From contig NZ_REGE01000016.1 of assembly GCF_003688935.1 (NCBI RefSeq), positions 1 through 39,312 of the forward strand: a DNA stretch of 39,312 bases, written 5' to 3'. This DNA comes from Corynebacterium macginleyi. Lineage in GTDB: Bacteria > Actinomycetota > Actinomycetes > Mycobacteriales > Mycobacteriaceae. Under the pieces are notes generated by a model. It saw only the letters and a list, made by a program, of their open reading frames with translations, made no database searches and was not told the DNA's origin. A program made the translations under genes and the position numbers. Each line of letters begins with the position of its first letter. Within the stretch, counting starts at the first letter, position 1. Of this stretch, positions 25,881-33,982 are shown in pieces.

Positions 25881-27178
25881 TGACTCAAGATAAGTGGTCG
25901 AGCCGCACCTGGCACCGCAAAGCCTCACGCCCCGTATCTATCTGGATGATGGTATTCATCCTGGTGGGCGCAGCGCACATATTTGTGCCTAATTATCGCT
26001 GGGTACTTATCCACCTTTTTACGTTGGGTCTCGTCACCAACAGTATCGTCGTATGGTCGCAGCACCTCACGGAAAAATTCGTACACCAAAAATTGCCGGA
26101 TTCCACCCGCCCCAAACAGCTCGCGCGGATCTATATCCTCAATATCGGCATTATCATCACCGTGGCGGGCCAAATCCTCGTGCAATTCTGGAATCGCCAC
26201 TGGATACTGACCCAAATCGGTGCCACGCTTATCGCACTCGCCGTTTTGTGGCACGCGGTGGCGCTCTTTATCCAGTGGCGCGCTGCAAAGAATAAGCGTT
26301 TCCGCCCGATCGTCGGCTCTTATGTGCTGTCCGCGCTGTGCCTGCCGGTGGGTGCAGTGTTCGGCGCAATCTTAGCCATCCATCCGGGCAACCCGCAGCT
26401 ACTCTTGGCCCATATCGCGACCAATATAGGCGGTTTCATTGGCCTTGCCGCGGCGGGTTCTTTAACCATCCTCTTTCCCACCATCTGGCGCACGCAGGGC
26501 ACCAATGATCACATGTCCTCCTCTTTCGTACTGCTTACCGTGGGTGTGGTGGCAACGACTATCGGGGCGTTTCTAGATTTCCCGCAGCTGGGGCTGATTA
26601 TCTATTGCATCGGCTGGATCTTGAGCCTGCAGCACTGGCTTGGCAATGTCCTCGACGTCGCCCGTGCTCCGCGCGACCGCGTTAACTTTGCTTCCGTCTC
26701 GGTGCTGATGGCCGCGCTCTGGCTGGTGCTATCCCTGGCGTACTACACCACGCAGCACTTCCTCGTGACAGAACCTGGGCTTCCCACGCTCGGCCTCGTG
26801 GTGGGCTTTGGGGCACAGCTACTCATCGGAGTCATGAGCTATCTTCTTCCCACTACCATGGGCGGCGGCCCCAGCGCGGTCCGCGCGGGGCTGCAGGAGC
26901 TTGATCGCTGGGGCCTGCTGCGCGCCACATTCGTCAATGGTGGCCTGCTTATTTGGATGGGCACGGATATCTCCTTGCTCAAGGTGGTGGCCTCGTTACT
27001 GTGCATCGGCTCTCTGGCGGCCTTTCCCGTACTCGTTGCCCGCGCGGTCAAATCCCAAAAGCAAGTGTTAATGAAAAAGGCGGCGGGTCCCGAGCCGAAA
27101 ACCACCGCAGACTGGAACCAAATTAATATCGGCATCGCCATCCTGGCGATAATCTACGTGCTGTTCGCGGCGCTCTAA
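25880..27178 (+). CDS. Polytopic membrane protein, unknown, NnrS/oxidase-like
   Basis: 432 aa with about 12 hydrophobic spans. His residues sit at helix ends (LIHLFTLGLV, WSQHLTEKFVHQ, LLAHIATNIGG, LQHWLGN), a pattern seen in heme- or copper-binding membrane proteins such as NnrS and heme-copper oxidase subunit I. Similar segments are, as I recall, fused to or encoded near copper nitrite reductases in some actinobacteria, but no such enzyme is in the window. Function not known. Its expression is probably controlled by the repeat at 25857-25880. Confidence 0.85.
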   Translation: MTQDKWSSRTWHRKASRPVSIWMMVFILVGAAHIFVPNYRWVLIHLFTLGLVTNSIVVWSQHLTEKFVHQKLPDSTRPKQLARIYILNIGIIITVAGQILVQFWNRHWILTQIGATLIALAVLWHAVALFIQWRAAKNKRFRPIVGSYVLSALCLPVGAVFGAILAIHPGNPQLLLAHIATNIGGFIGLAAAGSLTILFPTIWRTQGTNDHMSSSFVLLTVGVVATTIGAFLDFPQLGLIIYCIGWILSLQHWLGNVLDVARAPRDRVNFASVSVLMAALWLVLSLAYYTTQHFLVTEPGLPTLGLVVGFGAQLLIGVMSYLLPTTMGGGPSAVRAGLQELDRWGLLRATFVNGGLLIWMGTDISLLKVVASLLCIGSLAAFPVLVARAVKSQKQVLMKKAAGPEPKTTADWNQINIGIAILAIIYVLFAAL

Positions 27179-28608
27179 AGTTGCGAGACTCCCGGCGCGC
27201 CGGCGGTCATCCACTCGCGCACTATCCGGGTGGCGTGCACATCGCCAGCGTTATAGTCCAAGAGGCGCTGCCGGACGCTCATGTCTCCCGCCAGTGCTTT
27301 CCGGCGTGCGTTCACGGATTCCTCGCCATCAAAGTCTTCTTCCGGCCACCGGAATCCCGCCACGGGAGCCACCACTTTGAGCCCCAACCCAAAGGGCCCG
27401 GCGAAGGATCTTTTCACGTGGGCAAACAGATCCACCCACTCCGGGGAAGAGATAAACTCTTCTACTTCCCGTTCATCTACCTCTCGGAAGCGCTGAGCGG
27501 AGCGCCGCATCCAGTGGTTTTCGCCGTGCGCGGAATAGCAATAGGCGGCAAAAGTCTTGCCCTCCGCATGTGTTTTATCACGCAGCTGCATCAACCACCG
27601 CCAAAATTCGGCGAAGTTCTCCGCCTCCGCGCGCCCGCCCAGCGGCTCCCAGGTCACGAAGGGATGGTACGCACCCTCGAACCATACGCCCCACAAGTAG
27701 GCGCCCTGGTCCATGTAGGCTTCCATGTCCACATCTACCTCGACATCTGCGCGCGGTACCACCGTATCCCCACGGCGCAGCAGCGTCCGGCCGGCGCGCC
27801 ACGCTGCCGCGAGGCGGGAGGGCTCGCCCAAATCGGCATCGATAAGCGCCTGCACCGTGGTAATGCCGCGCTCGCGGAAGGGGCGGCCGCGATCGCCTGG
27901 TAAGAAAAGGGAAATATCGTCCGCCGCTGTCAGCTTTTGTTCACACAGGGGCCAGAACCTGCAGCTCGCGCACTCTTTCACCCGCACGGGTGCGGTAGGA
28001 AGCGGCTTATCCATGGCCCGCTGCACGTCAAACTTCGCCGTCTCCATAAAAAAGACTTGCTGGTGGTCTTGACCAACGGCACCACCCCGCCCAGAGTTCA
28101 GATCCATATCCTCCAGAGCTCGAGCGGCCAACGCCAAACGATAGCCATCAACAGCATGGTGACGGGTTTTATACGCAACCTCCAGTGGCTCGCTCAACCC
28201 AAGGCGATGGATGGGCACGGCCAGCGTGGTTTTCTTTGGGTGTTTGCGCGCAATGCGGTGATTACTCACGATAATGGGGGTATAAACGCTGCCCTCTCGC
28301 AACAGCAATTCCACGTGAACTTTCCACTTGTCGGTGGCAAAGACCGCATTGGTGATATGGGTATAGCCGGAAGCAATAGCCTCCAGCGTGGCCATTGCCC
28401 GTTCCCAATCATCGCCTCCTAAATCAATGCGCCGAAAACGGCCAGGGGCTTTGCGCGGAAATAATTCCATGACCGCGTCCACGGCGGCGCTATAGCGCTC
28501 GGCCCTAGCAATCGAGGATCGGGTGCGCGGAATCTCCGGGTGGGCGCGGCGCTGCACCAAGCGATAGCGGCACCCAACGAGATCCGAAGCTACAACGACA
28601 TCCTCCAC
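27175..28608 (-). CDS. TM0106-family RecB-like nuclease with RNase H-like domain
   Basis: 477 aa. The N-terminal half resembles a RecB/Cas4-like PDDEXK nuclease with cysteines placed for an Fe-S cluster: C13 in DLVGCRYRL and the trio CASCRFWPLC near residues 212-222. The C-terminal half looks like an RNase_H_2/DEDD exonuclease (DVDMEAYMDQGAYLWG, and YNAGDVHATRIVREW at the end). Family members are uncharacterised putative nucleases of bacteria and archaea. No cas genes or helicase are adjacent. The start is GTG at 28608. The stop overlaps that of the membrane protein gene in CTAA. Confidence 0.85.
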   Translation of the reverse strand: MEDVVVASDLVGCRYRLVQRRAHPEIPRTRSSIARAERYSAAVDAVMELFPRKAPGRFRRIDLGGDDWERAMATLEAIASGYTHITNAVFATDKWKVHVELLLREGSVYTPIIVSNHRIARKHPKKTTLAVPIHRLGLSEPLEVAYKTRHHAVDGYRLALAARALEDMDLNSGRGGAVGQDHQQVFFMETAKFDVQRAMDKPLPTAPVRVKECASCRFWPLCEQKLTAADDISLFLPGDRGRPFRERGITTVQALIDADLGEPSRLAAAWRAGRTLLRRGDTVVPRADVEVDVDMEAYMDQGAYLWGVWFEGAYHPFVTWEPLGGRAEAENFAEFWRWLMQLRDKTHAEGKTFAAYCYSAHGENHWMRRSAQRFREVDEREVEEFISSPEWVDLFAHVKRSFAGPFGLGLKVVAPVAGFRWPEEDFDGEESVNARRKALAGDMSVRQRLLDYNAGDVHATRIVREWMTAGAPGVSQL

Positions 28609-28676
28609 ACCGGGTGAGCTTAATAGACCGGCAAGGTAATGTTGAATCCAGAATTGATCAAACGTAAGGGAAAATA

Positions 28677-29309
28677 ATGAGTATCCTCAAGAAATTGAAA
28701 AAAGCTCGCCAGGAAGCCCGCGCACAGGCCAAGGCAGCGAAGGCGCGCGCCAAGGCTGAGGTGAAGGCCCAGTCGAAGGATCGTCGCCGCCAACAAAAGC
28801 TGCTTGCTAAGCAAGAAAAAAACCTTGTTAAGGCCGAACAAAAGGGCCTCAAAAAGCGCCGGGAACACGAAATGAAAATGGCGAAAAAAGAACTAGAGAA
28901 GTTGCGCGAGGGCCACTTTAACGCCGGCAAGGTGAAGCGCTATGCAGGCGCTATGCGCACCGCTGCCCCACTTTTGCTTCCCCTCGTTTATCGCGCACTT
29001 GTCGGCCTTAAATCCGAGAAAGAAAAACGCAAAGCCCACAAAGCAGGTGTAAGTCCGGCAGAAATGGCTTCTTTTTCAGGCTACGGCGCGCCGCTCAAGG
29101 CCCGCACCGCCGGTATCCGCAAATCTCTCAAGGGTGTGGATCTGCCCAACGGCTTCAAACGGGACGTGCGCGAGCGCCTCGACGAGGTTGATGCTGCGAT
29201 CGATAACGCCGAATTTATGACTGAGCAGCAGCGCCGTCGCGCCCATAAGACCATTAGCGCAGAGATCGATTCCGTTACTGCGGAGGTGCAAAAACGCTTG
29301 GACGCATAA
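28677..29309 (+). CDS. DUF6474 family protein, basic and coiled
   Basis: 210 aa. Residues 1-85 are almost only Lys, Arg, Ala, Glu and Gln and must be a long charged helix; a hydrophobic patch (TAAPLLLPLVYRALVGL) follows near residue 98, and the C-terminal part has GYGAPLKARTAGIRKSL. The arrangement fits the DUF6474 family of mycolata, of unknown role, perhaps membrane- or nucleic-acid-associated. AAGGGA precedes the ATG. Divergent from the nuclease gene. Confidence 0.82.
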   Translation: MSILKKLKKARQEARAQAKAAKARAKAEVKAQSKDRRRQQKLLAKQEKNLVKAEQKGLKKRREHEMKMAKKELEKLREGHFNAGKVKRYAGAMRTAAPLLLPLVYRALVGLKSEKEKRKAHKAGVSPAEMASFSGYGAPLKARTAGIRKSLKGVDLPNGFKRDVRERLDEVDAAIDNAEFMTEQQRRRAHKTISAEIDSVTAEVQKRLDA

Positions 29310-29328
29310 TTTCTGCCCTCTCCTGCAC

Positions 29329-29370
29329 TCGCCGTTCACCTTCCTTTTAGGTGTCGGCGATATTTTTATA
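29329..29370 (+). terminator. Terminator after the DUF6474 gene
   Basis: TCGCCG...CACCT pairs with AGGTG...CGGCGA through a small internal loop, followed by TATTTTTATA. Confidence 0.85.
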
Positions 29371-29498
29371 CATAAGCTCTTTTAACTAAACCTTAATTAT
29401 CTAGTAATTTGCATACTGGTAGAATTCAATTAAAGTTAATTCAGATTCCGAATGCCGGTATTAGATAAAATATCGGCTCGATAAACTATGGAGGTACT
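29371..29498 (+). promoter_or_regulatory. AT-rich upstream region of the Lsr2 gene
   Basis: This stretch is markedly richer in A and T than its surroundings, with TTAATT/AATTAA patches and a possible -10 TAAAAT at 29466-29471. Lsr2-type proteins bind such DNA, so autoregulation is plausible; GGAGG sits 4 nt before the ATG. Confidence 0.5.
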
Positions 29499-29810
29499 AT
29501 GGCACGCCGGGAAATCACACAATTTTATGATGACCTTGATAATGAGCTCATTGGTGAGGGTGAATTAGAGGTCGTTCGCTTCAGTGTCAATGGGCACAGC
29601 TACCTGATGGATCTATCCCGCGAGAATGCTCGCCGCTTCCATGAGGCAATCGCCCCCTTTGTTGAAGCTGCACACGCTACCCCCGACGCCGAATCCCCAC
29701 AGGTTGATCCCCGCAAGGTTCGCGAGTGGGCGCAAAAACAAGGCCATGAGGTAGCACGCCGCGGCAAAATCCCCCAGAACATTATTGACGCCTACAACGC
29801 AGCCCACTAG
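29499..29810 (+). CDS. Lsr2-like nucleoid-associated protein
   Basis: 103 aa. The dimerisation half begins MARREITQFYDDLDNEL and includes VRFSVNGHSYLMDLS; the C-terminal DNA-binding half is VREWAQKQGHEVARRGKIP and ends with NIIDAYNAAH. Lsr2 bridges AT-rich DNA and silences foreign genes. The minor-groove motif is RGK here, where mycobacterial Lsr2 has RGR. The stop lies 4 nt from the convergent hrrA stop. Confidence 0.92.
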   Translation: MARREITQFYDDLDNELIGEGELEVVRFSVNGHSYLMDLSRENARRFHEAIAPFVEAAHATPDAESPQVDPRKVREWAQKQGHEVARRGKIPQNIIDAYNAAH

Positions 29811-29814
29811 ATAT

Positions 29815-30453
29815 TTAAAGCACGCCCTGTTCCCTAGCGGCCGCCACTGCGGACGTGCGAGAGCGCACGCCCAACTTGTCATAAATGTGTACGAGGTGGG
29901 ATTTCACCGTGGCCTCAGACAGCATGAGATCCTGGCCAATTTGCCGGTTCGAGGCTCCCGCCGCCACTAGCTGCAAAACTTCTAGCTCGCGCGGGGTCAG
30001 CGAAGTGCGGGGCGTACGGACCCGCGTCATGAGGCGATCCGCCACGATGGGCGAAAGCGCCGAATCCCCCTCCGCCGTTGAACGAACGGCATCCAAAAGG
30101 TCCTGCGGTGGGGCATCTTTTAAGAGATAGCCCACCGCGCCTGCCTCGATGGCGCCGAGAATATCCGCATCAGTGTCGTAATTAGTAATGACCAGCACCT
30201 TGGGCGGAGTGCTCATGGAGGAACGAATCTGCGCGGTAGCTTCGACGCCTCCCATAACGCGCGTTCCTTCCAGACCCGCCCCGAAGCGTAGGTCCATAAG
30301 GATGACATCGATACCGCCGGCTTGCGCCGCCGACACTGCCGCCTCCGCCGTTGCCACCTCGCCCACGACGTCGATATCTGCTGCACCTTCGAGCACCGAA
30401 CGCAGTCCCAGTCGCACGATCTCGTGGTCATCTGCCAAAAGGACTCGAATCAC
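29815..30453 (-). CDS. hrrA: Two-component response regulator, NarL/LuxR family, probable HrrA
   Basis: 212 aa. The receiver has DD at residues 8-9, phospho-acceptor D54 (ILMDLRFG) and the conserved Lys in YLLKDAPP; the LuxR HTH (LTPRELEVLQLVAAGASN, ATVKSHLVHIYDKLGV) closes the protein. Sequence and place near msrA-sodA agree with my memory of HrrA, the heme-responsive regulator of C. glutamicum and C. diphtheriae that controls hmuO and respiratory genes. The GTG at 30453 is chosen for its AGGAGG 6 nt upstream. Confidence 0.82.
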   Translation of the reverse strand: MIRVLLADDHEIVRLGLRSVLEGAADIDVVGEVATAEAAVSAAQAGGIDVILMDLRFGAGLEGTRVMGGVEATAQIRSSMSTPPKVLVITNYDTDADILGAIEAGAVGYLLKDAPPQDLLDAVRSTAEGDSALSPIVADRLMTRVRTPRTSLTPRELEVLQLVAAGASNRQIGQDLMLSEATVKSHLVHIYDKLGVRSRTSAVAAAREQGVL

Positions 30454-30490
30454 GACATCCCTCCTAACGATGTTTTTCTCAACCAAAAGT

Positions 30491-31654
30491 TTAATCTACC
30501 GCCTTATCCAGGGGCATACTAACTGACACAGCCGTGCCCTCCCCCGGCGCGGATTCTATGACCACCTCGCCTCCTAGCTCCTGCGCGCGGCGCCGCATGG
30601 CAGAAAGGCCAATGTGTCCTAGGCCCGCCGGCGCGCTTGACACCGTCTCGGGCTCAAAACCGCGCCCGTTATCCACCACGTCCACGCGCACCTCGTCGGC
30701 TTCATACGTGACGGTGACCCGGGCGCGGCTGGCATGGGCGTGCTTGACGATGTTGCCTACCGCCCCCTGCGCAATACGCAATAGCGCCGCCTCCGTTTTC
30801 ATCGGCAGCTGTCGCTCCATCCCTTCGCTTTCCACCTCTACCTGAAAGCCCGCCGTTGCGGCGAAGTTTTCCGCCATGCGCGTCAGCGCTGCCTCGAGGG
30901 ACGTTTCCGTCAGCGTAGGCGGCTGCAGCGCCGCAATCATGGCGCGTGCTTCATGCAGGTTATCCGCCGCAGCCCGCCGCGCTAGCTCAATACGCCGACG
31001 GGCGGCAGGTATGTCTTCTTTATCAAGGTCTCGGTCCGCGGAATGAAGGAGCATCTGAATCGATGAAAGCCCTTGGGCTAAGGTGTCATGAATCTCGTGG
31101 GCAATGCGCTGGCGCTCGGCCACCATGCCGGCGTCTCGTTCCGTAGCCGCCAACTGCGTACGGGTTTCTATTAGTTCCCTGTTCATGCGCGATAGGGTGC
31201 GAAAGGCATATGTAATGGCCACTGTGACCAATGCCGAGACTGCCGGGCCCATCACCCCACCAAAAGTTAGGCCTCCCGGTATCTGCACCACGATCGTAAG
31301 CACTGTAGCGCCGATAACGCACAGAATGCCTGCGGCCACATCGAGTACGGTCAGGTACACAAAGTACATGACAAATACCAAATAAATCGCGGCGGGAGCC
31401 ACAAATAGATCCGCCCCCCAGAGCACCGTCAGGATACTTATCCACAGGTACCGCACGGGCCGCGGCCACTGCTCCGCGTAGATCGATCCCGCATAGTAGA
31501 CGGCCGCGAACCCCACCAATAGCAAAAGGTTAATGAGGGACTGGGATAACGGCATTTTTACCGAGGTAAATATGCCCACCACCAATAGGGCCGCTGTCAA
31601 GAAATGAATGCCAGTGCGCAGGGCATCGGAATCCCGATCTAATGTGGAGCTCAT
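30491..31654 (-). CDS. hrrS: Sensor histidine kinase, probable HrrS
   Basis: 387 aa with about five to six transmembrane helices in residues 17-150, a linker coil, the HisKA_3 H-box ERQRIAHEIHDTLAQG (H189) and a HATPase with DNGRGF and GLGHIGLSAMRRRA. It should sense heme within the membrane and phosphorylate HrrA, 37 nt downstream. The ATG at 31654 overlaps the ATG of the divergent lipoprotein gene. The frame extends to 31798 but that part lies opposite the lipoprotein. Confidence 0.82.
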   Translation of the reverse strand: MSSTLDRDSDALRTGIHFLTAALLVVGIFTSVKMPLSQSLINLLLLVGFAAVYYAGSIYAEQWPRPVRYLWISILTVLWGADLFVAPAAIYLVFVMYFVYLTVLDVAAGILCVIGATVLTIVVQIPGGLTFGGVMGPAVSALVTVAITYAFRTLSRMNRELIETRTQLAATERDAGMVAERQRIAHEIHDTLAQGLSSIQMLLHSADRDLDKEDIPAARRRIELARRAAADNLHEARAMIAALQPPTLTETSLEAALTRMAENFAATAGFQVEVESEGMERQLPMKTEAALLRIAQGAVGNIVKHAHASRARVTVTYEADEVRVDVVDNGRGFEPETVSSAPAGLGHIGLSAMRRRAQELGGEVVIESAPGEGTAVSVSMPLDKAVD

Positions 31655-32183
31655 GCGCAAAAGCCTACTTGTACTTCTCGCCCTGACCGCAATAGGGATC
31701 GCGGGATGCCAGACCAAACAAGCTGACCAGACCGAACCGGAACACGAGGTGGCACCGGAAAGCGCCGCCGCCAACATCGCACAAACCGCAGAGGTCAACG
31801 AGTGGAGCGATTGTCCCTATATCGATCCCGGCTGGTTGGAAAATACCAACGGCGAGCGGCTTACCAAGCAGGGCATCGACACGCGCTTTCCCACCCCCGC
31901 GTGTGTCTTTTGGTCCTATCAGGATGACCCGCAAGCTACCATCATCGTGCGCGATATGCCCAGCGTAGAAGACGCCCGCGCCGCGGTGGATTGGGCCGCG
32001 CCAATCGATGCCACCGAGCCCGCCTCCTTTGCAAGCTGGGAAGGCGGACGGGGCATCGTCAATGAGCAGGCCGTCTACGCCGTGCAAAAGGACACCCACG
32101 CGGTGCTGGTGTGGAGCAATCAGCAACAAACCTTCAAGTCCGAGCAGATTGCCCAGGAAGCCATTGCGAACTTAGGGCTTTAA
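31653..32183 (+). CDS. DUF2020-type lipoprotein
   Basis: 176 aa. MRKSLLVLLALTAIGIAGC is a lipoprotein signal with lipobox I-A-G-C19, so the mature protein is anchored to the outer face of the membrane. The rest (DCPYIDPGWLENTNGERLT, PACVFWSY) fits the DUF2020 family of mycolata, role unknown. The start shares bases with the hrrS start (CATG). A GTG at 31644 in frame is an alternative. The stop overlaps the small membrane gene by 3 bases (TTAA). Confidence 0.8.
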   Translation: MRKSLLVLLALTAIGIAGCQTKQADQTEPEHEVAPESAAANIAQTAEVNEWSDCPYIDPGWLENTNGERLTKQGIDTRFPTPACVFWSYQDDPQATIIVRDMPSVEDARAAVDWAAPIDATEPASFASWEGGRGIVNEQAVYAVQKDTHAVLVWSNQQQTFKSEQIAQEAIANLGL

Positions 32184-32332
32184 ACCGCGACGTCGTTATA
32201 GGGCATCATCGGCGAAACCCAAGGGAAGACGACCTCCATGAGGAGGAAGAACACTCCCACCGCAATGGCGATGGCGAACAGCGCCTTCGCCGGCTTCGGC
32301 CCCGGCAATAGATTCCACAAAGCGCGATACAT
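32180..32332 (-). CDS. 50-residue membrane protein
   Basis: Reads MYRALWNLLPGPKPAKALFA, then one hydrophobic helix with VFFLLMEVVFPWVSPMMP. A short protein of this pattern is, as I recall, common in corynebacteria and related genera, annotated as hypothetical membrane protein. Its ATG shares one base with the sortase stop (TAATG), so it is translated by coupling. No function can be given; the link with the sortase suggests a role at the membrane. Confidence 0.72.
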   Translation of the reverse strand: MYRALWNLLPGPKPAKALFAIAIAVGVFFLLMEVVFPWVSPMMPYNDVAV

Positions 32333-32994
32333 TATCTAGCTTCCTTTCCAACTTCCATCGCGTGCACGATCATACGCTCGGCGTTGGAAAATTGTGGGTG
32401 ACAAGTGGTCAGGGTCAGCATTGCCCGCGTGGGTTCCGCTTCAGTCCCCGGCACGGGGTCGATCACTGAAACATCGCCAGGCGTGGTAATATGCCTGCCC
32501 GCGACATGGCTATATTCCTCTGGTATTTCATCGAAGCAATCCGGATGCTCGCCATCAATGGGCAGCACCTTGTAGGTAATCTTTTCCGTTTGGGTTTCGA
32601 TGATGATGTCATCGCAGGTATGTAAGGAACCCAAGTCATTAAATGGGGCGCCCTTGCCCACGCGGTGCCCAGCTACCGCAAAATTACCCATCTCACCTGG
32701 CATTTGGGTGTCTTCATAGTGGCCGGGGCCGCGCAAAAGATCATCGTCATCGGTGCCTTGGATGATGGCAAAGTGATAATCCGAACCAAAGGCAGGGATA
32801 CGCATCTGCGCGAAAGCCTCTCCCAAAACTGGATCCATTTTCTCCCGTGGGTTGCGCCACTGCTGTTCCAGCTTCGCATTGGCCTCGTCCTGTAGCCGCC
32901 CTGATTCCACATTAGTCCAATAGGCTTCATAGAATGCAAAGAGGAGCAAAACCACGCCAATGGTAAGCATGAGTTCCCCAAGAACTTTAGTCAT
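32332..32994 (-). CDS. Class E-type sortase
   Basis: 220 aa with one N-terminal anchor helix (residues 5-21) and a catalytic domain outside the membrane. The triad is visible: H110 (AVAGHRVGKGAPF), C198 (LTLTTCHPQF) and R207 (NAERMIVHA). It joins LPXTG-like (often LAXTG) proteins to the wall or to each other. No sortase substrate is encoded beside it. The 5' leader is very short: TATATT lies 13 nt before the ATG. Confidence 0.88.
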   Translation of the reverse strand: MTKVLGELMLTIGVVLLLFAFYEAYWTNVESGRLQDEANAKLEQQWRNPREKMDPVLGEAFAQMRIPAFGSDYHFAIIQGTDDDDLLRGPGHYEDTQMPGEMGNFAVAGHRVGKGAPFNDLGSLHTCDDIIIETQTEKITYKVLPIDGEHPDCFDEIPEEYSHVAGRHITTPGDVSVIDPVPGTEAEPTRAMLTLTTCHPQFSNAERMIVHAMEVGKEAR

Positions 32995-33006
32995 GCTTCA
33001 ACACCC

Positions 33007-33013
33007 TAATATA
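33007..33013. promoter_or_regulatory. Shared AT-rich -10 for sortase and YidC paralogue
   Basis: In the 43-nt gap, TAATATA reads as TAATAT on the plus strand (33007-33012) and TATATT on the minus strand (33008-33013), so one short element may serve as -10 box in both directions. Confidence 0.4.
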
Positions 33014-33037
33014 TACCGCCACATCGAAAGGTAAAGC

Positions 33038-33982
33038 ATGTTCGAGTTCTTCATGTACCCGGTTTCCGGAATCATGAAATTCTGGCATTGGCTTATCAGC
33101 GGCTTCGTTGATGAATCCGCTGCTTGGCTTGTCTCCGTTTTCCTTTTGGTGCTCACTGTGAGGGGCATCGTCATTCCCCTCAACTGGATGTCGCTGCGAT
33201 CCGCCCGCATCGGCGCTCTCATCCGGCCGGAAAATAACGATATCTCTAAAGAAATGAACCGCGCCAGGACCACAGAGGAAATGGCCGCGCTGATTAAATA
33301 TCAGCAGGACCTCATGAAGAGCTATAACTACAAGCCTGCTGCTGGCTGCATCCCTCCGCTCATTATGATTCCGGTTTTCATTGGTTTATACCAAGTGATC
33401 CTGCGGATGTCGAAAATCGAGCAGAACTCAAAGACTGTGGGAATGCTCAATACTGACGACGTCGCAGCCTTTCGTGAAACCACTTTCTACGGCGCCCCAA
33501 TTACTGATTTTGCCCGCGACCACGGCGACCTCCTTAATCCCGTCCTCATTGCGGCCATCGTCTTTACTATGGCGAATTCCATAATCGCCCTAGTCCGAGG
33601 CTTCCGCACCACGCAATTCGATCAAAAACTGAACCGCCGCTTATTCATTTTCATGGGCTTTTTGCTGCTCTTCGTTCCATTTTTCCTCTGGCACCTAGCT
33701 CATAATGGCCCTATTCCCGTCGCAATCATTATTTATTGGGGCTGTGCGTATTGGATCACCCTGATCCAAACCATTATCTTCGAAATCGTGCTGCGCGAGT
33801 TCTACCCACTGACAGAGGAAGTGAATGCGATGCGCCGCGAGAGCCTTCAAAATTGGCGTAATAAAGAAAAACAACCCACTCTAACCAAGGAAGAGAAAAA
33901 GCGGGTCAGCCGGCTGCGCCTGGAGGCGCGCAAATACCTTAAATCGAATAATCAGCAGGCGGGGCCGACAGCATCTGAGTAG
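33038..33982 (+). CDS. YidC/Oxa1-family membrane insertase (second paralogue type)
   Basis: 314 aa with an N-terminal helix pair and four to five further spans. The family Arg of the hydrophilic groove is likely the one in LTVRGIVIPLNW; KPAAGCIPPLIMIPVFIGLYQV is the conserved region after it. A basic tail (KEEKKRVSRLRLEARKYL) could contact ribosomes. The standard yidC lies near rnpA-jag in other genomes, so this is probably a second copy. GAAAGG precedes the ATG. Its last 44 nt overlap the end of the convergent TetR gene. Confidence 0.88.
   Translation: MFEFFMYPVSGIMKFWHWLISGFVDESAAWLVSVFLLVLTVRGIVIPLNWMSLRSARIGALIRPENNDISKEMNRARTTEEMAALIKYQQDLMKSYNYKPAAGCIPPLIMIPVFIGLYQVILRMSKIEQNSKTVGMLNTDDVAAFRETTFYGAPITDFARDHGDLLNPVLIAAIVFTMANSIIALVRGFRTTQFDQKLNRRLFIFMGFLLLFVPFFLWHLAHNGPIPVAIIIYWGCAYWITLIQTIIFEIVLREFYPLTEEVNAMRRESLQNWRNKEKQPTLTKEEKKRVSRLRLEARKYLKSNNQQAGPTASE

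Noticed and set aside
27175..28608. Cas4 of a CRISPR system
   Set aside because: The protein is longer, has an RNase H-like C-terminal half, and no array or cas gene is present.
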